Source of the DNA: Bacillota bacterium | Lineage (GTDB): Bacteria > Bacillota > Clostridia > Clostridiales > Clostridiaceae | DNA: 53,305 nucleotides | Direction of reading: 5' to 3' | NCBI GenBank assembly: GCA_030706015.1 | Contig: JAUZPI010000024.1 | Span: 1-53,305, forward strand | In this document: positions 36,401 to 43,540 of the stretch, piece by piece | Position numbering within the stretch: the first letter of the stretch is position 1 | Layout: each line of letters begins with the position of its first letter | Position numbers and translations under genes: made by a program | Notes under the pieces: model-generated | The model's database searches: none | What the model was told of the DNA's origin: nothing | The model's input: the letters and a program-made list of their open reading frames with translations, nothing else

Positions 36401-36629
36401 TCAAGCTCACGCAGGGGGAATAAGCTTAGATACTATGTTTGTGGATGAAGGCTTTGGAACCTTAGATCCAGAATCCTTGGATAATGCTATTCAATGTCTT
36501 ATAGACCTGCAAAAGGGAGGAAGACTTGTTGGAATAATATCTCATGTGCCAGAGCTGAAAGAAAGAATTGATTCAAGACTAGAAGTAACTCCAGCTAAAG
36601 AAGGAAGTAAAGCTAGGTTTATCATGTAA
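33492..36629 (+). CDS. sbcC: Nuclease SbcCD subunit C (SMC-like ATPase)
   Basis: A Rad50-like ATPase of 1,045 residues. Walker A is GPTGAGKTTIFDAISYALFG near residue 35. Long coiled coils flank a zinc hook (C521-x-x-C524 in CPVCG). The ABC signature LSGGESFKASLALALGLAD and Walker B FVDEGFGTLD are near the C-terminus. The start is TTG, directly abutting the sbcD stop, with AAAGGGTGG upstream; no closer ATG exists. It forms an operon with sbcD. Confidence 0.95.
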   Translation: MRPLRLTMSAFGPYASSETIDFTNLKDKNIFLITGPTGAGKTTIFDAISYALFGEASGSSRDKDSLRSDFALPETVTYIELEFELRGQKYIIMRSPQQERKKVRGEGFVTKNAEAQLTLPDGDIVTKWNAVDEKIGTILGINKSQFRQIVMLPQGEFRELLESESKDREIIFRRIFGTEAFEAIQRKLDEQMRTLSRKISDTITKRDTNVRHIEAGDNELLNRLINAENINIVEVVNKTEEAIEIDENTSSELNKEIKKLKLEQEKMQKNIVEGEEINKKLKEKIELENSYEIHLSREVEYKKKQIELELARKAQEVRIVEDSLKDRQKNLEMRKLQYNDAENKQKEAERALLLCKEQLMKEEARETERRQLADSIANLKAQEDKVKVYEEKNSLLAKLRVELSSKEKSINQLRITIKDNKLQLEGTNKELTKAQQAETEKEKLHKIVFEKELLIKEMRELYKLTDEYLNKLKIHQKEAADFDEFDKKYVGFKAHYELMEDKFRKGQAGILAMDLREGIPCPVCGSPHHPQPAKLIDGVPTEDDIKEAKLQFESLKEDREKKLQILSDLNGMLTTSKQNLFDKKEKLKSMLGEELISDLDNNSLKQLALKGKELSEELKKLKEEQEELLNIVKQKNILEENIKKVGDDITNREKQLQELEQQYTYHYGKVKGEEELAVSIEKEIPIELRSSSKLSLRIKMMGNELDLLEKALKLAQENYNKASSNYASSETDKKVRAKNIEEAEKEVEDMTAQLTFRVKEAGFADYDEYASLIMSKEDIKLLEQDITKYREELKSLKDRLEKIKKDTEELKEIDLDNLKISLENFKQKQEQLELEGKNIFSRINNNKKALEEIEEINKSINEEEAKYSVIGELSRIANGDNNEKITFERYVLAAYFDEIINAANIRLNRMAGGRFILKRKEDKGKGRKQSGLELEVFDNYTGKSRHVKTLSGGESFKASLALALGLADVVQAHAGGISLDTMFVDEGFGTLDPESLDNAIQCLIDLQKGGRLVGIISHVPELKERIDSRLEVTPAKEGSKARFIM

Positions 36630-36664
36630 TCAAAACAGCTATCTTAATGCAAGTGATCAAAACA

Positions 36665-36745
36665 AAAAGACCACTCTATGAATACTTTCATAAGGTGGCT
36701 TTTTCTCATGATAGTAGAGAAGAACCGGTTTTAAGATCCAAAAAC
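36665..36745. repeat. Terminator-hairpin element, left copy (3' of desulfurase and sbcC)
   Basis: The hairpin (AAAAAGACCACTCTATGAA with TTTCATAAGGTGGCTTTTT, a few mismatches) should stop both sbcC and the minus-strand sulfur operon. Beyond the hairpin, the stretch CATGATAGTAGAGAAGAACC and following GGTTTTAA has a close match next to the hairpin at 43.4 kb. The similarity therefore extends well past a simple terminator. Confidence 0.7.
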
Positions 36746-36775
36746 TTTCATATTGAATGTTAACATATAAATTAT

Positions 36776-38320
36776 TTATCTTTTTACATAAGATTTTAGT
36801 ACATATGTTAATTTATCTAATTCATCTGTTGTATTATAAAATGCTAATGAAGGGCGTACAGCAGCTTCTAAACCAAATCTTCTTAAAATAGGTTGAGCAC
36901 AATGATGTCCGGCACGAACTGCTATTCCTTCCTCTCTTAATGCATTACCAATTTCTTCTGTGGTGTATCCATCGATAACGAATGATAATACACTAGTTCT
37001 ATTTTTTGCATTTCCTACAAATCTAAGTCCTGGAACTTGTTTTAATATTTCTGTACCATATTCCAGCAAATAATGTTCATATGCAAAAATATTATTTATA
37101 CCTATTTTTTCAACATAATCTAATGCTGCTCCAAGACCTACTGCATCTGCAATATTTCCAGTTCCTGCTTCAAATTTATTTGGCGCTGCTTGATATATTG
37201 TTTTTTCAAAAGTAACGTCTTGTATCATATTGCCGCCGCCTTGGTAAGGTCTCATTTGTTCTAAAACTTCTTTTTTAGCATAAATAGCTCCAATACCAGT
37301 TGGTCCATAAATTTTATGACCAGAGAATACAAAAAAGTCACAATCTAATGCCTTTACATCTGTTTTAATATGTGAAGCTGATTGTGCTCCATCAATTAAT
37401 ATTTTTACTCCATGACGATGTGCAATAGAAACTAATTCTTGAACTGGAGTAATTGTACCTAATGCATTAGAAACATTAGTAACTGAAACAAACTTCGTTC
37501 TACTATTAAATAATTTTTCATACTCTGATAATACAATTTGTCCAGAGTCATCAACTGGAATAACTCTTAATTTAGCACCAGTTTCTTGACATAATAACTG
37601 CCATGGTACAATATTAGCATGATGCTCTAAAAGAGAAACAATAATCTCATCATCTTTTCTAATAAAGTTTTTACCATATGAATTTGCTATTAAGTTGATT
37701 CCTTCTGTAGTGCCACGTACAAATATAATATTATCTGGTGAAGGAGCATTCAAAAATTGTGCCACTTTTCTGCGTGATTCTTCGTATGCGTCTGTAGCCC
37801 TTGCAGCTAAAGTATGAGCTGCTCTATGAATGTTTGAATTTTCATGTTTATAAAAATAGCCAATTCTATCAATCACTGATTGAGGTTTTTGTGTAGTTGC
37901 TGCATTATCAAGCCATATTAAGTTTTTTCCATCTACCTTTTCATTTAAAATAGGAAAATCCCGTCGTACTGCGGCTACATCTATACCATGTATACTGGAG
38001 GAAATAGAGTTTTTTACATATGTATGATTAAATTCTGTATTTGGCAATACAATAGGTGTTATTCCACCTATTGATTCTGTATAATTCACCGGAGAAATTG
38101 TACTTTTAGGTACTGCTGTAAGTTCATTTAAATCCAATCCACTTGGAAAAGCATACTCTTCTTTAAAACTCTCTGTGTAAATCGGTTTAACATATGTATT
38201 TATTGCTGCCATATCATGATAATTTGTAAAATCAGCTTTCTCAGATTGAGAAAATTCCGGAAAACTTTCTGCTGCTAAATTACTTATGTAATCTGATAAA
38301 TCTTGATTATTCGTAGTCAT
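36776..38320 (-). CDS. SufS-type cysteine desulfurase with encapsulin cargo-type N-terminal extension
   Basis: A PLP enzyme of 514 residues that takes sulfur from L-cysteine as a persulfide. The catalytic core (from IDVAAVRRDFPIL, about residue 114) is a group II/SufS desulfurase: AATTQKP, EHHANIVPW, DGAQSASH, K336 in FSGHKIYG, and C474 in AGHHCAQP. The first ~110 residues are an added low-complexity, probably disordered segment with recurring short motifs (NTYVKPIYTESF, VNYTESIGG, NHTYVKN). In known family 2A encapsulin systems such a segment loads the desulfurase into the shell. The gene overlaps the encapsulin gene by 14 bases, so translation is coupled. It is the last gene of the seven-gene operon. 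Confidence 0.93.
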   Translation of the reverse strand: MTTNNQDLSDYISNLAAESFPEFSQSEKADFTNYHDMAAINTYVKPIYTESFKEEYAFPSGLDLNELTAVPKSTISPVNYTESIGGITPIVLPNTEFNHTYVKNSISSSIHGIDVAAVRRDFPILNEKVDGKNLIWLDNAATTQKPQSVIDRIGYFYKHENSNIHRAAHTLAARATDAYEESRRKVAQFLNAPSPDNIIFVRGTTEGINLIANSYGKNFIRKDDEIIVSLLEHHANIVPWQLLCQETGAKLRVIPVDDSGQIVLSEYEKLFNSRTKFVSVTNVSNALGTITPVQELVSIAHRHGVKILIDGAQSASHIKTDVKALDCDFFVFSGHKIYGPTGIGAIYAKKEVLEQMRPYQGGGNMIQDVTFEKTIYQAAPNKFEAGTGNIADAVGLGAALDYVEKIGINNIFAYEHYLLEYGTEILKQVPGLRFVGNAKNRTSVLSFVIDGYTTEEIGNALREEGIAVRAGHHCAQPILRRFGLEAAVRPSLAFYNTTDELDKLTYVLKSYVKR

Positions 38321-39248
38321 AATAGTTACCTACTTCGACATCTTCTAAAACTGCAATAGCATCATCAGAAAGTATTGCTGCAGAGCAATAAATTGAAAGA
38401 AGGTATGAACTTATTCCCTTATTATCAATACCCATAAAACGTACTGATAATCCTCTTGATTTTTCTCCTGGCAAACCTGTTTGATAAAGACCAACAACCC
38501 CTTGTTTTTCTTCTCCAGTACGAACTAAAAGTATGTTTGTTTTTCCAGCTTGGCTTTTTGGCTCTCTATGACCATCTACTAATAATTTATTCGTTGGAAT
38601 AATAGGGATTCCTCTCCATGTCAATATGGATGCTCCATCAATTGTAGTTGTTACAGGCGGTACTCCACGACGTGTGCATTCTCTTGCAAAAGCAGCAATT
38701 GCTCTTGGATGTGCTAAAAAGAAGGAAGGTTGTTTCCAGACCTTTGTAATCAATTCATCCAAGTCATCTGGTGTAGGAGATCCTGTTCTTGATTGTATTT
38801 TTTGAGCTTCTGGTACGTTTTTTAATAAACCATAATCATCGTTATTAATTAACTGACTTTCCTGACGTTCTCTTATACTTTCAATACTTAAACGAAGTTG
38901 TTCATTAATTTGGTTATATGGAGAACTATAAAGATCTGATACACGTGTATCTATCTTAATAATAGAGGATATAGAGTTTAAAATATATTCTCTTGGATTA
39001 ACCTCATAATCAACAAACCCCTCTGGTACTACATCGTTATTAACTTGAGAGCATAATACATCTAAAAGGTCTTCTTTATTTTTTACTTTGTTTACACGAA
39101 AAATACCAGTTTCAAGTCCCTTCCATTCTAATAATCTAGGAAGATATCTTGGTGTAATATTCTCATATTGTGGTACTGTTTTTGTGACATTTGCAAGATT
39201 ATAAGCTGCTTTAGCATTCAATGCTGTTTGTTTATTTGTTTCTGACAT
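38307..39248 (-). CDS. Family 2A encapsulin shell protein (SrpI-like)
   Basis: A 313-residue HK97-fold shell protein. The sequence follows the family 2A/SrpI pattern closely: LANVTKTVPQYENITPRYLP near the N-terminus, VDYEVNPREY, RVSDLYSSPYNQINEQLRL, ERQESQLINN, KVWKQPSFFLAHPRAIAAFA, TRRGVPPV, TWRGIPIIP, GVVGLYQTGLPGE, and LSVRFMGID. Such proteins self-assemble into icosahedral nanocompartments that enclose a cysteine desulfurase and have been linked to sulfur starvation and sulfur storage. The desulfurase gene overlaps its 3' end. No portal, protease or tail genes are near, so it is not a phage capsid. GGGGGAA is the ribosome site. Confidence 0.93.
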   Translation of the reverse strand: MSETNKQTALNAKAAYNLANVTKTVPQYENITPRYLPRLLEWKGLETGIFRVNKVKNKEDLLDVLCSQVNNDVVPEGFVDYEVNPREYILNSISSIIKIDTRVSDLYSSPYNQINEQLRLSIESIRERQESQLINNDDYGLLKNVPEAQKIQSRTGSPTPDDLDELITKVWKQPSFFLAHPRAIAAFARECTRRGVPPVTTTIDGASILTWRGIPIIPTNKLLVDGHREPKSQAGKTNILLVRTGEEKQGVVGLYQTGLPGEKSRGLSVRFMGIDNKGISSYLLSIYCSAAILSDDAIAVLEDVEVGNYYDYE

Positions 39249-39283
39249 AATAATATTCCCCCATTTTTCTTATTTGATAAATT

Positions 39284-40432
39284 TTAATATTGTATAATGC
39301 TTGGATCAATATCATTAGCCCAACCATTAATACCATCACGTAAATTAAATAATTTTCCTTTGTATCCTGCTTCTTTTAGTGCACGAATGGCAAGTACACT
39401 TCGTACGCCTATTTTGCATACAAAAATTGTATCTATATCAGGATTTAGCTCATTCATACGACGAATTACTTGACCAAAAGGAATTGCCTTTGTATTTGGC
39501 AATTTACCCATAACTAGCTCATGTGGCTCTCTCATATCAATAATTTGTATATTATCACCAGAGTCAAATCGTGCTTTCAACTCCAATGGTTCAATTGAAT
39601 CCACCTGGATTTCTTCATCTTTTGGCTTCTTTAAGCCACAGAAGAATTCATAGTCAATTGGCTCTGTAATTGTTGGATGATCTCCACATACAGGGCATTT
39701 TGAATCCTTCTTTAATTTCAATTCTCTAAATTTCATATTTAATGCATCTATTAATAGTAATCTTCCAACTAAAGGTTTGCCATTGCCAATAATAAGTTTA
39801 ATTACTTCATTAGCCTGTATACAGCCTACAATTCCAGGCAATACTCCAAGAATTCCGCCTTCTCCACAAGATGGCACAAGTCCTGGTGGTGGTGGAGATG
39901 GATATAAACATCTGTAGCAAGGACCATCTTTGGCTCCAAATACACTAACTTGTCCTTCAAATCTGAATACAGAACCATAAACATTAGGCTTGCCAAGTAA
40001 TACACAGGCATCATTTACAAGATAGCGTGTTGGAAAATTATCTGTGCCATCTGCCACTATATCATAGTCTTTAATGATATCTAAAGCATTTTCACTAGTT
40101 AATCTTGTTTCAATTGCAATTACATTAACAGTTGGATTAATTGCTTTAATCCTATCTTTTGCAGAAGCAATTTTGGGACGTCCAACGTCTCTTGTACTAT
40201 GTATAATTTGTCTTTGCAGATTAGATTCATCTACAAAATCAAAATCTACAATGCCGATTGTACCAACACCTGCTGCTGCTAAATACATAGCAAGCGGGGC
40301 TCCAAGTCCACCTGTACCAATTAATAATACTTTACTGTTTTTTAATTTTAACTGTCCTTCTAAGCCTACTTCTGGTAAGATAAGATGTCTGCTGTAACGA
40401 AGATATTCTTTTTTTGTTAATTCATCTGACAT
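39284..40432 (-). CDS. moeZ: MoeZ-like E1 enzyme: ThiF/MoeB adenylyltransferase fused to rhodanese
   Basis: A 382-residue fusion. The first ~265 residues are a MoeB/ThiF E1-like domain: ATP-binding GTGGLGAPLAMYLAAAGVG, DFDFVDESNLQRQIIH, DGTDNFPTRYLVND, and zinc cysteines in CYRC and CPVCG. The last ~110 residues are a rhodanese domain with the active loop CKIGVR. It should adenylate the C-terminus of the sulfur carrier encoded just upstream and put sulfur on it as a thiocarboxylate, as MoeZ does for CysO. The start ATG 40432 was preferred over 40438 because AGGAGG then has an 8-base instead of a 2-base spacer. Confidence 0.93.
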   Translation of the reverse strand: MSDELTKKEYLRYSRHLILPEVGLEGQLKLKNSKVLLIGTGGLGAPLAMYLAAAGVGTIGIVDFDFVDESNLQRQIIHSTRDVGRPKIASAKDRIKAINPTVNVIAIETRLTSENALDIIKDYDIVADGTDNFPTRYLVNDACVLLGKPNVYGSVFRFEGQVSVFGAKDGPCYRCLYPSPPPPGLVPSCGEGGILGVLPGIVGCIQANEVIKLIIGNGKPLVGRLLLIDALNMKFRELKLKKDSKCPVCGDHPTITEPIDYEFFCGLKKPKDEEIQVDSIEPLELKARFDSGDNIQIIDMREPHELVMGKLPNTKAIPFGQVIRRMNELNPDIDTIFVCKIGVRSVLAIRALKEAGYKGKLFNLRDGINGWANDIDPSIIQY

Positions 40433-40444
40433 TTGCATTTCCTC

Positions 40445-40726
40445 CTATACTCCTCCAGCAATAGAAGGAACTAAGATTAAAGTTTCATCATCTTTCAATG
40501 CTGTATCTATTCCATTTAATTCACGAATATCGTCTTCACCAATATATACATTTACAAAACTACGAAGTGTACCTTCATCCGTGAATAAATGTCTCCTTAA
40601 ATCACCATATTCTGTAACTAAAGCCTCTAAGGCTTGTGCTACTGTTACTGAGTTTTCTACTTTAATTTCTGATAAATTATCTGTAAATAATCTAAGTGCT
40701 GTTGGAATTAATATAGTTACTGCCAT
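40445..40726 (-). CDS. cysO: CysO-like ubiquitin-fold sulfur carrier protein
   Basis: A 93-residue MoaD/ThiS-family protein that resembles mycobacterial CysO in length and in patterns: IPTALRLFT near the N-terminus, RSFVNVYIGEDDIR, and the end LVPSIAGGV. The Gly-Gly is the site where the E1 and rhodanese install a thiocarboxylate. Unlike CysO, which ends in GG, this one has an extra Val after GG, so the tail must be cut before use. The JAMM peptidase next door is the natural candidate. It is followed by moeZ, whose ribosome site overlaps the cysO stop codon. Confidence 0.92.
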   Translation of the reverse strand: MAVTILIPTALRLFTDNLSEIKVENSVTVAQALEALVTEYGDLRRHLFTDEGTLRSFVNVYIGEDDIRELNGIDTALKDDETLILVPSIAGGV

Positions 40727-40774
40727 AACTTTTCCTCTTTTCTTTTTTATTTTGTAAATTAAATTTTAAAAATT

Positions 40775-41200
40775 TTAGATTAAATTTATCTGTTCCTGTT
40801 CGAAATTTTCTCTATGTGATGATAATACCCAAGAGGTCATCAAATCAGCTTTTCCTTTTATTATTGATACAATAATATATGAATATACCGGCCATGCATG
40901 ATCTAAATCAAATTGAGATGGTCTTGCAGGATGATCTGGATGAGAATGATAAAATCCAATTATATCTACATTATGCTTTCGTGCATAAAGTTCCCCTTTA
41001 ATAATATCTTTTGGTGTAATTAAAAAACGATTATATTTATTTTCCTCATTTTGTGCATTAGATATAGGTAATATCTCAGTAATTTCTTTACTATTGTCAG
41101 AATTAATTTTGCCAAAGAGTAAACCGCAGCATTCATTTGGATATTCTTTCTCTCCAAACTCACTAATTGCTTTTTCTATTTCTTTGGTAGATTTTATCAA
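40775..41200 (-). CDS. mec: JAMM/Mov34 metallopeptidase (Mec-like)
   Basis: A zinc peptidase of 141 residues with the full JAMM signature: the upstream glutamate in PNECCGLLFG and HSHPDHPARPSQFD, which gives H-x-H-x(7)-S-x-x-D. In mycobacteria Mec cuts the CysO-cysteine adduct to release cysteine; in other thiocarboxylate systems JAMM enzymes trim residues beyond GG. Both jobs are needed here. The start is TTG 41200, in a 4-base TTGA overlap with the cysM stop, so it is translationally coupled. There is no early Met that would serve better. Confidence 0.92.
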   Translation of the reverse strand: MIKSTKEIEKAISEFGEKEYPNECCGLLFGKINSDNSKEITEILPISNAQNEENKYNRFLITPKDIIKGELYARKHNVDIIGFYHSHPDHPARPSQFDLDHAWPVYSYIIVSIIKGKADLMTSWVLSSHRENFEQEQINLI

Positions 41201-42126
41201 AGTGCTTCACCGTCCTTCCATACTGTATCATTAACATACCTATATCCATTGTCACATAAAATTGTCACTACCTTTGAACCCTCTGGTAAGGTTTTTGCTA
41301 AATTTAGTGCTGCTACTACATTTGCTCCAGAACTTATTCCTACAAATAATCCTTCTTCCTTGGCGAGCCTTAGCACCATGGCCTCAGCATCCTCTGTTGT
41401 AACATAAACAGTATCATCTGCAATACTCGAATCATAAATTCCAGGTGTAATAGTACTTTGCATATGCTTCATTCCTTCTAATCCATGTAATGGTGAGTCC
41501 GGCTGCATAGCAATTGTTTTTATATTAGGATTGTACTGTTTTAATCCTCTTGAGGTCCCAACAAAAGTTCCTGATGTACCCATCCCAGCAACAAAATGAG
41601 TAACTTTTTTATTGGTTTGTTCCCATATTTCTTTGGCCGTGCCGTTAACATGGGCTTTCCAATTTGCATCATTATTGTATTGGTCTGGGTAAAAGTACTT
41701 ATCAGGATTTTCTTTTACCAGTTCTATAGCTTTTAACTGAGCACCATCTGAACTTTCTAAAGGACTGGTTTCAATTAACTGGGCGCCATATGATTTGAGT
41801 AATAATTTTCGTATATTACTAGTATTTTTAGGTAAGCAAAGTACCACTTTGTATCCTAATATAGCTCCAATCATCGCATAAGCAATTCCTGTATTACCGC
41901 TAGTTGCATCAATAATAATCTTCTCTTTAGTTAATTGACCACTTCTTATCCCATCTAAAACCATCGCATAAGCTGCTCTATCTTTTACAGAACCACTTGG
42001 ATTAAAATATTCTGCTTTAACATAGACCTGTACCCCATTTAATGTATTAGTAACTTGTTTTAATTGAAATAATGGTGTATTGCCGATGGTATCTAATACA
42101 CTATTTTTCGTAATCTCTTCATGCAT
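41197..42126 (-). CDS. cysM: Cysteine synthase, CysM-like
   Basis: A PLP fold-type II enzyme of 309 residues. Schiff-base lysine in PSGSVKDRAA, substrate loop ATSGNTGIAYA, phosphate loop GMGTSGTFVG, and ISSGAN near the C-terminus. It is closer to mycobacterial CysM than to CysK by patterns such as LPKNTSNIRKLLLKSYGAQL and THFVAGMGTSGT. Mycobacterial CysM uses O-phosphoserine through an arginine; the corresponding stretch here reads QPDSPLHGLEG with no Arg. A serine acetyltransferase precedes it in the operon, so O-acetylserine is the likelier acceptor. It should make the CysO-cysteine adduct or use free sulfide. AGGAGA is the ribosome site. Confidence 0.92.
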   Translation of the reverse strand: MHEEITKNSVLDTIGNTPLFQLKQVTNTLNGVQVYVKAEYFNPSGSVKDRAAYAMVLDGIRSGQLTKEKIIIDATSGNTGIAYAMIGAILGYKVVLCLPKNTSNIRKLLLKSYGAQLIETSPLESSDGAQLKAIELVKENPDKYFYPDQYNNDANWKAHVNGTAKEIWEQTNKKVTHFVAGMGTSGTFVGTSRGLKQYNPNIKTIAMQPDSPLHGLEGMKHMQSTITPGIYDSSIADDTVYVTTEDAEAMVLRLAKEEGLFVGISSGANVVAALNLAKTLPEGSKVVTILCDNGYRYVNDTVWKDGEAL

Positions 42127-42202
42127 TGATTTATTCTCTCCTATAAAAAAGTATTATTTAGAATTGTTTCAAGTTGTACGAGATAATACAACATATACTA
42201 TT

Positions 42203-43150
42203 TTATATAACCCAATCTAATATAAATTCTTGTTCAAATTCTTTAGGCTTACTATTTTTAAATTTAAGTTCTGGATTCTTAACACTAACTGTTGTATAAT
42301 CTGGCACTGATTTTGTAATAAACGCATTTCCACCAATAACAGTGTTTTTTCCAATAACAGTATCTCCACCTAAAATAGATGCTCCTGAATATATAGTTAC
42401 ATTATCTTCAATTGTAGGATGTCTTTTTACACCTTGAAGATTTTGTCCTCCTCTGGTTGATAGGGCACCCAATGTAACTCCCTGATATATCTTCACGTTT
42501 TCTCCAATGATACAAGTTTCACCAATAACAACCCCCGTACCATGATCAATAAAAAAGTATTTTCCAATCTGAGCACCGGAATGTATATCAATTCCTGTTT
42601 CATTATGTGCATATTCTGTCATAATTCTTGGAATATAGGGCACTGATAATTTGTATAGTTCATGAGCTATTCTATAGATGCTAACTGCAAATATGCCTGG
42701 GTATGAAAATATAATTTGTTCTATATCTCCAGCAGCTGGATCACCATCATATGTGGCTTGAACATCCGTAGTAATATACTCTTGTATCTTAGGTAGCATT
42801 TTAAAAAATTTTAAACATATTTCATTTGTTTGTTCTTCTAAATATGTATCACTATACTCGTTATTTATATGACTTTTATGCAATAATGCACATTTTACCT
42901 GCCTATGTAGCTTTTCCTCAATACTAATTAAGAGATCTCCTATATAATATTCTATTGTACTATTTGACAATTTTTTTCTGTCAAAAAAACCTGGAAAAAT
43001 CAATTGCCTTAGCTCTTGTAAAATTTCTATAATTTCAACCTTATCGGCTAAATTAGAAGAATCATACTCTGAAAGAATAGAATTTTGTCTATAATTTGCT
43101 GCAATTTCAGAAACCAGTTGCCTCATATTTTTATCAAATTCTCTACTCAT
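42203..43150 (-). CDS. cysE: Serine O-acetyltransferase (EpsC/CysE family)
   Basis: A 315-residue enzyme making O-acetylserine from serine and acetyl-CoA. The C-terminal half is a left-handed beta-helix of hexapeptide repeats (GIDIHSGAQIG, FIDHGTGVVIGE, NVKIYQGVTLGA, HPTIEDNVTIYSGA), and the catalytic histidines are in the usual places. The long N-terminal helical domain (about 150 residues) marks the EpsC-type branch. It is the first gene of the operon and is reached from a consensus promoter about 115 bases upstream. GGGGGAG is the ribosome site. Confidence 0.93.
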   Translation of the reverse strand: MSREFDKNMRQLVSEIAANYRQNSILSEYDSSNLADKVEIIEILQELRQLIFPGFFDRKKLSNSTIEYYIGDLLISIEEKLHRQVKCALLHKSHINNEYSDTYLEEQTNEICLKFFKMLPKIQEYITTDVQATYDGDPAAGDIEQIIFSYPGIFAVSIYRIAHELYKLSVPYIPRIMTEYAHNETGIDIHSGAQIGKYFFIDHGTGVVIGETCIIGENVKIYQGVTLGALSTRGGQNLQGVKRHPTIEDNVTIYSGASILGGDTVIGKNTVIGGNAFITKSVPDYTTVSVKNPELKFKNSKPKEFEQEFILDWVI

Positions 43151-43230
43151 CTTTCTCCCCCATACCCGAATTATATTTTAGTATTTAACCTCTATTTTGA
43201 TTAAGGAATATTAGCACCTCCTTTATTACC

Positions 43231-43252
43231 TAGTAATCAAATAAGATTACTA
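43231..43252. promoter_or_regulatory. Inverted repeat at the start of the cys-encapsulin leader
   Basis: TAGTAATC and GATTACTA are exact reverse complements around a 6-base AT centre. The site begins a few bases after the predicted transcription start (about 43257). It is an operator candidate; a cysteine-responsive regulator such as CymR would make sense but this is only inference. On the leader strand an AAAGGAGGTG (43224-43215) follows, with no start codon at the right distance. Confidence 0.55.
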
Positions 43253-43263
43253 TGTTTTTCTAT

Positions 43264-43292
43264 ATTATACTTAAAATAGTTAAATTAATCAA
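43264..43292 (-). promoter_or_regulatory. Promoter of the seven-gene cys-encapsulin operon
   Basis: On the minus strand, -35 TTGATT (43292-43287), a 17-base spacer and a perfect -10 TATAAT (43269-43264). Confidence 0.85.
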
Positions 43293-43423
43293 GAGTAAGT
43301 TTATCCAAATTATGAATAAACTTATTAAAAGTTACAATTCTTTAATTATAATATTATGATATAGATGAAAATCCAAAGTTAAATACCATATTTAAGGATT
43401 TGGTGATTATTTTTGGAAAAGTT

Positions 43424-43500
43424 AAAAGACCACATTATGAACTTCATAATGTGGTCTTTTCACATGATAGTGGTGAAGAACAGGCTTTAAAATTCCCCAA
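43424..43500. repeat. Terminator-hairpin element, right copy
   Basis: AAAAGACCACATTATGAA (43424-43441) and TTCATAATGTGGTCTTTT (43443-43460) form an 18-base perfect stem, a terminator for the minus-strand CapA-like gene. The next bases (CATGATAGTGGTGAAGAACA, then GGCTTTAA) match the flank of the element at 36.7 kb. The rest of 43293-43423 is AT-rich with nothing I can name. Confidence 0.75.
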
Positions 43501-43540
43501 TATATTGATGCAGCTTGGGTACGGTGGCATTTGTTTGTTC

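Noticed and set aside
38307..39248. HK97-fold shell gene considered as a prophage capsid
   Set aside because: No portal, terminase, protease or tail genes nearby; the sequence pattern and the desulfurase partner are those of family 2A encapsulins.
40074..40397. A 107-codon plus-strand frame within moeZ
   Set aside because: Antisense shadow; the E1 motifs on the minus strand are unambiguous.
43151..43260. T-box or SAM riboswitch in the leader of the sulfur operon
   Set aside because: No T-box sequence, no anti-terminator and no S-box motifs; only a short inverted repeat and an orphan ribosome site.
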